A DNA stretch of 27,870 bases from an uncultured Bacteroides sp. (GTDB lineage Bacteria > Bacteroidota > Bacteroidia > Bacteroidales > Bacteroidaceae). The stretch lies in contig USCT01000027.1 in the NCBI GenBank assembly GCA_900553185.1, positions 1 to 27,870 of the forward strand, written 5' to 3'. The notes beneath the pieces are model-generated. The model searched no databases and was not told where the DNA came from. It saw nothing but the letters and a program-made list of their open reading frames with translations. The position numbers and the translations under genes were made by a program. This document shows positions 23,693 through 27,870 of this stretch, piece by piece (within the stretch, counting starts at the first letter, position 1; every line of letters starts with the position of its first letter).

Positions 23693-24589
23693 TTATTCAG
23701 TAGGCTTCAGAGAATCAAGAATCTCCATGATACGTTCCAGGTCGGTTTCGTTGTCGAAAGGAATGCTGATTTTTCCTTTTCCTTTCGGACTGCATGATAA
23801 TTGTACTTTGGTTCCAAAAAAACTGCACAAGTGATCTTGCAGGAGGGTATATTCTTCGGACAGCTTGCTGCCTTTGGGAGATATTTTTTTCCCGCCGGAC
23901 TCAATGCTTTCGCCTGCCGAAAGTGATTTCACGATTTCTTCTACCTTTCGGACTGAATATCCTTGTGCGATGATTTCATTGAAAATCCGGATTTGTGTCT
24001 TGGGATCATCCAAAGCCAGCAGGGCACGTGCGTGTCCCATGTCGATTTCCTTGTTCTTCAAGGCCATTTGTATGGGAGCTGGCAATTTCAGTAAACGGAT
24101 ATAGTTGGCAATGGTAGTTCTTTTTTTGCCAACGCGTTCACTTAACCTTTCTTGAGTCAGGTCGTATTGTTCAATCAGATGCTGATAGGCCAACGCTATT
24201 TCCAGGGAGTTCAGGTCTTCCCGTTGAATGTTTTCAATCAGGGCCATTTCCATGACATGCTCATCGTTGGCTGTACGTATATAGGCTGGAATGGTTTGCA
24301 GACCGGCCAGAATGGAAGCACGGTAACGGCGTTCTCCAGCAATGATCTGATAGGAGTCTTCGCTCATTTGTCGCAGGGTAATAGGTTGTATGATACCGAT
24401 TTCTGCGATGGAATCAGCCAGTTCCTGTAAGGCGATGGGATCAAATTCACGGCGAGGCTGGTTGGGATTGACCGATATCTTGCTCAGCTCTATTTCGTTG
24501 ATGGAAGAAGAGCCCGATGTTTTGACTTCATCGTTTGATATCAGTGCGTCAAGTCCTCGGCCTAATGCAAATTTTTTCTGTACTGCCAT
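23693..24589 (-). CDS. parB: Chromosome partitioning protein ParB
   Basis: A 298-residue DNA-binding protein that spreads from parS sites to organise and segregate the replication origin. The N-terminus has the ParA-interaction-like start KKFALGRGLDALIS (5-18). The ParB/Srx CTPase domain (about 31-125) shows GERRYRA (85-91) and ENIQREDLN (119-127). The helix-turn-helix region (about 143-168, LTQERLSERVGKKRTTIANYIR) and a C-terminal dimer domain follow. All are as expected for the family. It lies downstream of parA, with a 97-base gap holding a long inverted repeat. No classical parS site (a GTTTCACGTGAAAC-like palindrome) was seen by eye in the window. Confidence 0.96.
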   Translation of the reverse strand: MAVQKKFALGRGLDALISNDEVKTSGSSSINEIELSKISVNPNQPRREFDPIALQELADSIAEIGIIQPITLRQMSEDSYQIIAGERRYRASILAGLQTIPAYIRTANDEHVMEMALIENIQREDLNSLEIALAYQHLIEQYDLTQERLSERVGKKRTTIANYIRLLKLPAPIQMALKNKEIDMGHARALLALDDPKTQIRIFNEIIAQGYSVRKVEEIVKSLSAGESIESGGKKISPKGSKLSEEYTLLQDHLCSFFGTKVQLSCSPKGKGKISIPFDNETDLERIMEILDSLKPTE

Positions 24590-24614
24590 ATTTGTTATTT
24601 ATGATTCAAAGCCG

Positions 24615-24677
24615 ATACAGGAAATCTTCTCCGGATTTGTTTGGCGGAAACGAATCGGTTCCGAAGATTTCTTGTAT
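24615..24677. repeat. Long inverted repeat between parA and parB
   Basis: ATACAGGAAATCTTC (24615-24629) and GAAGATTTCTTGTAT (24663-24677) are complementary over 15 bases with one G-T pair on the plus strand, with a 33-base loop. In the parA-parB transcript (minus strand) the same position is an A-C mismatch. It may shape mRNA processing between parA and parB; function is unknown. Confidence 0.55.
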
Positions 24678-24686
24678 GTCGCTTTT

Positions 24687-25451
24687 TTATTTGTTCTTGT
24701 TAATAATTTCGTTGGCCAGGGCCAAATGGTTTTTTGCGCCGGTTGATTCCGCATCATACAGGATGGCTGGAATTCCATGGCTTGGTGCTTCGCTTAGTTT
24801 TACATTTCGCTGGATGATGGTCTTGAAAACCAGTTCCTGGAAATGGCGTTTGACTTCGTCGTAAATCTGGTTTGCCAGGCGGAGACGGGAATCGAACATG
24901 GTCAGCAGGAATCCTTCTATTTCCAGCGACGGATTCAGCTTCGTCTTGATAATCTTGATCGTGTTCAGTAGTTTGCTGATACCTTCCAGCGCGAAATATT
25001 CACATTGTACCGGAATAATGACCGAATCGGCCGCCGTCAAGGCGTTAATGGTAATTAGTCCAAGCGATGGAGAACAGTCTATCAGGATGTAATCATATTC
25101 ATTCTTAATGGACTCTAAGGCATGTTTTAATATTTTCTCACGGTTTTCCAGGTTCAGCATTTCTATTTCTGCCCCTACCAGGTCAATGTGAGAAGGAATG
25201 ATGTCTAATCCGTCAATATCGGTTGTATAAATAGCCTCCCGGATATCAGCCTGATTAATCAGGCATTCGTAAATGGAACAGTCGATGTCTTTTAGATCTA
25301 CGCCCAGCCCTGAGGATGCATTTGCTTGAGGGTCAGCGTCTATAACCAATACTTTCTTTTCGAGAGTAGCTAAAGATGCAGCCAAGTTAATAGTAGTTGT
25401 CGTTTTACCTACGCCACCTTTTTGATTGGCTAAAGCAATAATTTTTCCCAT
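24687..25451 (-). CDS. parA: Chromosome partitioning ATPase ParA (Soj)
   Basis: A 254-residue Walker-type ATPase that partners ParB in moving origins apart. The deviant Walker A is KGGVGKTTTTINLAASLA (10-27), with LVIDADPQANASSGLG (about 35-50) as motif A' and DYILIDCSPSLGLITINAL as Walker B. The length matches chromosomal ParA. I chose the ATG at 25451 because the protein then starts MGKIIALANQKGG; longer in-frame openings upstream lack family character. The gene heads a minus-strand operon with parB, a DUF5683 gene and a lytic transglycosylase gene. A direct repeat with a 20-base period lies in its upstream region. Confidence 0.97.
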   Translation of the reverse strand: MGKIIALANQKGGVGKTTTTINLAASLATLEKKVLVIDADPQANASSGLGVDLKDIDCSIYECLINQADIREAIYTTDIDGLDIIPSHIDLVGAEIEMLNLENREKILKHALESIKNEYDYILIDCSPSLGLITINALTAADSVIIPVQCEYFALEGISKLLNTIKIIKTKLNPSLEIEGFLLTMFDSRLRLANQIYDEVKRHFQELVFKTIIQRNVKLSEAPSHGIPAILYDAESTGAKNHLALANEIINKNK

Positions 25452-25530
25452 ATTAATCAGTTTATTCAGCGTGCGAAGTAACGAATAATTGGTGACAGTA
25501 CCTATTAAAAAACGGCTACTTTTTTCAAAG

Positions 25531-25562
25531 TGTTGATAACTTACCGCTTTTGTTAATAACTT
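25531..25562. repeat. Two direct repeats with 20-base period upstream of parA
   Basis: TGTTGATAACTT (25531-25542) and TGTTAATAACTT (25551-25562) differ at one base and start exactly 20 bases apart, near two helical turns. The reverse complement of the first contains TTATCAACA, one mismatch from the DnaA box TTATCCACA. They lie in the leader of parA, just downstream of its -7 box, and could bind a dimeric regulator or DnaA. No test was possible. Confidence 0.45.
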
Positions 25563-25570
25563 CGGCAGGG

Positions 25571-25578
25571 CAAAGATA
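25571..25578 (-). promoter_or_regulatory. Probable -7 box of the parA operon
   Basis: TATCTTTG on the minus strand matches TAnnTTTG. It lies 119 bases before the parA start, so the leader is long. No TTTG sits at the -33 distance. Confidence 0.4.
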
Positions 25579-25649
25579 CATAAATCTCCTAAAAAACGGG
25601 AATGCTTTGGTAAGATTAAGATTTGTAAACGGATTGTCACTTTCTTTTC

Positions 25650-25681
25650 TTTGCCGTATCAAGGGAAAGGTTGTACCTTTG
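25650..25681 (+). promoter_or_regulatory. Promoter of surE-lpxB
   Basis: TTTG (25650-25653), a 20-base spacer and TACCTTTG (25674-25681) fit the Bacteroidetes consensus fully. The ATG of surE lies 24 bases downstream of the -7 box. Confidence 0.82.
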
Positions 25682-25705
25682 CATCTGTAAAAAACGAGGA
25701 TTTTT

Positions 25706-26482
25706 ATGATGAAGAAAGAGAAACCTTTATTGCTGTTGTCAAACGACGATGGTTTTCAAGCAAAAGGAATCCAATGTCTTATAGAAGTATTAAAACCAAT
25801 AGCCGATTTGATAGTAGTAGCTCCGGATGGACCTCGTTCAGGGAATTCGGGTGCAATTACTTCTGAACGTCCGGTTTGTTTGAAACATTTATCGGAAGAG
25901 CCCGGGCTGGTAATCTATAGTTGTAGCGGAACCCCGACAGATTGTGTAAAGCTGGCTTTGCATGCGGTTGTTCCCCGCGTACCTGATATGGTAATAGGTG
26001 GCATTAATCATGGAGACAATTCTTCTGTAAACGTGCATTATTCCGGTACGATGGGGGTAGTCATTGAAGGATGTCTGAAGGGTATTCCTTCGGTGGGCTT
26101 TTCTTTGTGTGATCATGCGGCAGATGCTGATTTCCGTCCGGCTTATCCTTATATTGTTCGGATTGTGGAAGAGGTTCTTGAAAAGGGACTTCCCAAAGGG
26201 GTCTGTCTGAATGTGAATTTCCCGAATACTTCTGCGTTGAAAGGGGTACGGATTTGCCGTCAGACAGATGGAGTGTGGACACAGGAGTATGTTCCGTGCA
26301 GTCATCCGCGGGGTGGATCTTATTTCTGGCTGACAGGGGTTTATCAGAACAATGAACCGGAAGCGGAAGACACCGATCATTGGGCACTCGATCACGGATA
26401 TGTGGCTATTACACCGACCAGAATCGATGTAACGGATTATGAAATGGTGAAACAGATGGAATCCTGGAATTTACGGATATGA
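25706..26482 (+). CDS. surE: 5'/3'-nucleotidase SurE
   Basis: A 258-residue phosphatase acting on nucleoside monophosphates, associated with survival in stationary phase in other bacteria. The metal-binding start LLLLSNDDGFQAKG (8-21, with Asp14 and Asp15), PRSGNSGAIT (43-52, with Ser45), CSGTPTDCV (73-81) and GGINHGDN (98-105, with Asn101) are the signatures of the family. A second ATG follows directly (25709), and either may be used. It has a strong promoter and overlaps lpxB by ATGA, so the two are translationally coupled. Confidence 0.96.
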   Translation: MMKKEKPLLLLSNDDGFQAKGIQCLIEVLKPIADLIVVAPDGPRSGNSGAITSERPVCLKHLSEEPGLVIYSCSGTPTDCVKLALHAVVPRVPDMVIGGINHGDNSSVNVHYSGTMGVVIEGCLKGIPSVGFSLCDHAADADFRPAYPYIVRIVEEVLEKGLPKGVCLNVNFPNTSALKGVRICRQTDGVWTQEYVPCSHPRGGSYFWLTGVYQNNEPEAEDTDHWALDHGYVAITPTRIDVTDYEMVKQMESWNLRI

Positions 26483-27621
26483 AGTATTATCTGATTGTGG
26501 GTGAAGCTTCGGGTGACTTGCATGCTTCTAACCTGATGCGGGCTTTAAAAAAGCTCGATGATGAGGCCGAGTTTCGTTTTTTCGGTGGAGAACTAATGGC
26601 AAAGGTAGGAGGTACTTGTGTGAAATCGTATAAGGATATGGCTTATATGGGTTTTATTCCGGTATTGATGCATTTGCGTACTATTTTTCGGAACATGGAT
26701 TTTTGTAAGGCAGATATCGTGTCTTGGAACCCGGATGTCCTGATCTTGGTGGATTACCCGGGATTTAATTTGAAGATAGCCAAATATATTCGTGCGCATA
26801 CTTCTATTCCTGTCTATTATTATATCTCACCTAAAATCTGGGCTTGGAAAGAATATCGCATTAAAAACATAAAACGGGATGTGGATGAGTTATTTTCTAT
26901 TCTTCCGTTTGAGATAGCTTTCTTTCAGAAGCATCGGTATCCGATTCATTATGTGGGAAATCCGTGTGTTGACGCTGTGGCTGAGTTTGGAAAAGTCCGG
27001 AAGCAGACCTTCGAAGATTTTGTCAAAAAACATGGTTTGCAGGAAAAGCCGATTGTGGCCTTGTTGGCCGGTAGCCGTAAACAGGAAATAAAGGATAATC
27101 TGACACGGATGATCGCTGTCGCAAGGAATTATCCGGAATATCAGTTCGTAGTGGCTGGTGCTCCTGGAATAGATCCTGCTTTTTACTCGAACTTTATGCA
27201 GGAAAACATAAGTATTGTGTTTGGTGAAACTTATTCTTTGTTGCAACAAGCTACTGCTGCCCTGGTCACTTCGGGTACTGCTACGTTGGAAACAGCCTTG
27301 TTCAGGGTTCCACAGGTCGTTTGCTATTATACTGTGGCAGGAAAGCTGGTGTCCTTGTTGCGCAAGTGCATCTTGAAGGTGAAATATATTTCATTGGTCA
27401 ATTTGATTGCAGGGAAGGAAGTCGTGACAGAATTGGTAGCGGATGGTATGACCGTAGATCGGATTAATCAGGAATTAAAGGCTATTCTTCCTGCAGGAGA
27501 TAAACGTCAGCAGATGTTGGAAGAGTATGATCGGATAATTGATGTTTTGGGAAAACCCGGGGCTTCCGAACGGGCAGCCGGACAAATGATTGAGTTGTTG
27601 CAGAAGCGAAAATCATTGTAG
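26479..27621 (+). CDS. lpxB: Lipid-A-disaccharide synthase
   Basis: A 380-residue peripheral membrane glycosyltransferase that joins UDP-2,3-diacylglucosamine and lipid X to form the lipid A disaccharide. The start MKYYLIVGEASGDLHASNL (1-19) with GEASGDLH, the SPKIWAWKEYRIK region (about 117-129) and the C-terminal LLAGSRKQEIK (about 195-205) and SGTATLE motifs mark it as LpxB. The length is typical. The start codon lies in the surE stop (ATGA). A hairpin terminator 109 bases after the stop ends the operon, and a group II intron begins beyond it. The gene shows an outer-membrane lipopolysaccharide organism. Confidence 0.97.
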   Translation: MKYYLIVGEASGDLHASNLMRALKKLDDEAEFRFFGGELMAKVGGTCVKSYKDMAYMGFIPVLMHLRTIFRNMDFCKADIVSWNPDVLILVDYPGFNLKIAKYIRAHTSIPVYYYISPKIWAWKEYRIKNIKRDVDELFSILPFEIAFFQKHRYPIHYVGNPCVDAVAEFGKVRKQTFEDFVKKHGLQEKPIVALLAGSRKQEIKDNLTRMIAVARNYPEYQFVVAGAPGIDPAFYSNFMQENISIVFGETYSLLQQATAALVTSGTATLETALFRVPQVVCYYTVAGKLVSLLRKCILKVKYISLVNLIAGKEVVTELVADGMTVDRINQELKAILPAGDKRQQMLEEYDRIIDVLGKPGASERAAGQMIELLQKRKSL

Positions 27622-27730
27622 AAATTCCTTGGAACTGATAAAGATATAGCCTCCTCGATAACGTATTGTAGTCTGTTGTTTGTAGTAGTTCTATGAATTG
27701 GCAACGGTCAGGCAAAGATGTCATAAAAAT

Positions 27731-27762
27731 AGCCGCCCTAAAATCTGGACGGCTTCTTTTTT
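27731..27762 (+). terminator. Terminator of surE-lpxB
   Basis: AGCCGCCC (27731-27738) pairs with GGACGGCT (27747-27754) with a single mismatch around an 8-base loop, then a T-rich run (TCTTTTTT) follows. The stretch 27622-27730 between the lpxB stop and the hairpin shows no gene. Confidence 0.75.
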
Positions 27763-27768
27763 ATTTGG

Positions 27769-27870
27769 GTACGCTCGGCATGAGTATTAGCTAACGGGTG
27801 CAAGTCCCCAATGAACCCTAATAGCGGGAATCATATAGCTAAAAGCAAGGGTGTCCATCGTGAGGTGGAA
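27769..27870 (+). mobile_element. 5' part of a group II intron (partial, runs off the window)
   Basis: Sequence from about 27769 looks like the start of a bacterial group II intron. A GTACG at 27769-27773 resembles the conserved GUGYG 5' end. GGGTGCAAGTCCC (27796-27808) and the run TCCATCGTGAGGTGGAA (27854-27870) are typical of domain I. Helices are visible: TTAGCTA (27787-27793) pairs with TAGCTAA (27836-27842), and CCC (27816-27818) with GGG (27826-27828). The exact 5' boundary and the reverse-transcriptase gene are outside what can be checked. It begins about 7 bases after the T run of the lpxB terminator. Confidence 0.75.

Noticed and set aside
23693..25451. A classical parS palindrome (GTTTCACGTGAAAC-like) around parAB
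   Set aside because: None was found by eye on either strand; sites may lie outside the window.
25452..25640. Extended N-terminus of ParA
   Set aside because: The additional residues run through promoter and repeat sequence and have no ParA character.

Overview
The window looks like a chromosome segment of a gut Bacteroidales bacterium, most likely Bacteroides or Phocaeicola. Several promoters match the Bacteroidetes -33/-7 pattern (TTTG, about 19-21 bases, TAnnTTTG). Gene families and gene order also fit: the barrel protein, DUF3822-rsmD, and parA-parB-DUF5683-lytic transglycosylase. The species cannot be fixed from the sequence alone.

Left part (1 to about 4.9 kb): the right-hand portion of a mobilizable element. 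It holds the end of a Toprim/primase-like gene that appears frameshifted, a gap of about 145 bp packed with inverted repeats (candidate oriT), a MobC-like protein overlapping a BmgA/MobA-type relaxase, and a membrane-anchored coiled-coil protein. A terminator follows. Two very AT-rich cargo genes come next: a lipoprotein of unknown function and a protein weakly resembling DUF5677. No integrase is visible. The element probably ends before an intact tRNA-Pro(GGG) gene on the minus strand, which has its own promoter and terminator.

Middle part (5.2 to 15.1 kb): housekeeping genes. These are aroB (shikimate pathway), a small membrane protein, a large outer-membrane beta-barrel protein with a carboxypeptidase-regulatory-like domain, a cardiolipin synthase-type phospholipase D protein, a minus-strand cluster (a pilin-like membrane protein, a DUF3822 protein and rsmD), and a RecD-like helicase. 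The barrel gene and the helicase gene are followed by strong hairpins.

Right part (15.1 to 27.9 kb): alaS on the minus strand, divergent from an M23 peptidase-MerR regulator pair; a long Rel/Spo (p)ppGpp enzyme convergent with the MerR gene; the minus-strand operon parA-parB-DUF5683-mltD-like, linking chromosome segregation with cell-wall remodelling; then divergent surE-lpxB, joined by a 4-base overlap. After the lpxB terminator the window ends inside the 5' part of a group II intron.

The places most worth a second look are the AT-rich cargo pair and inverted-repeat cluster of the mobilizable element, the Rel/Spo terminator embedded in the coding end of the convergent merR gene, the pilin-like/DUF3822 pair, and the intron placed just after the lpxB terminator.
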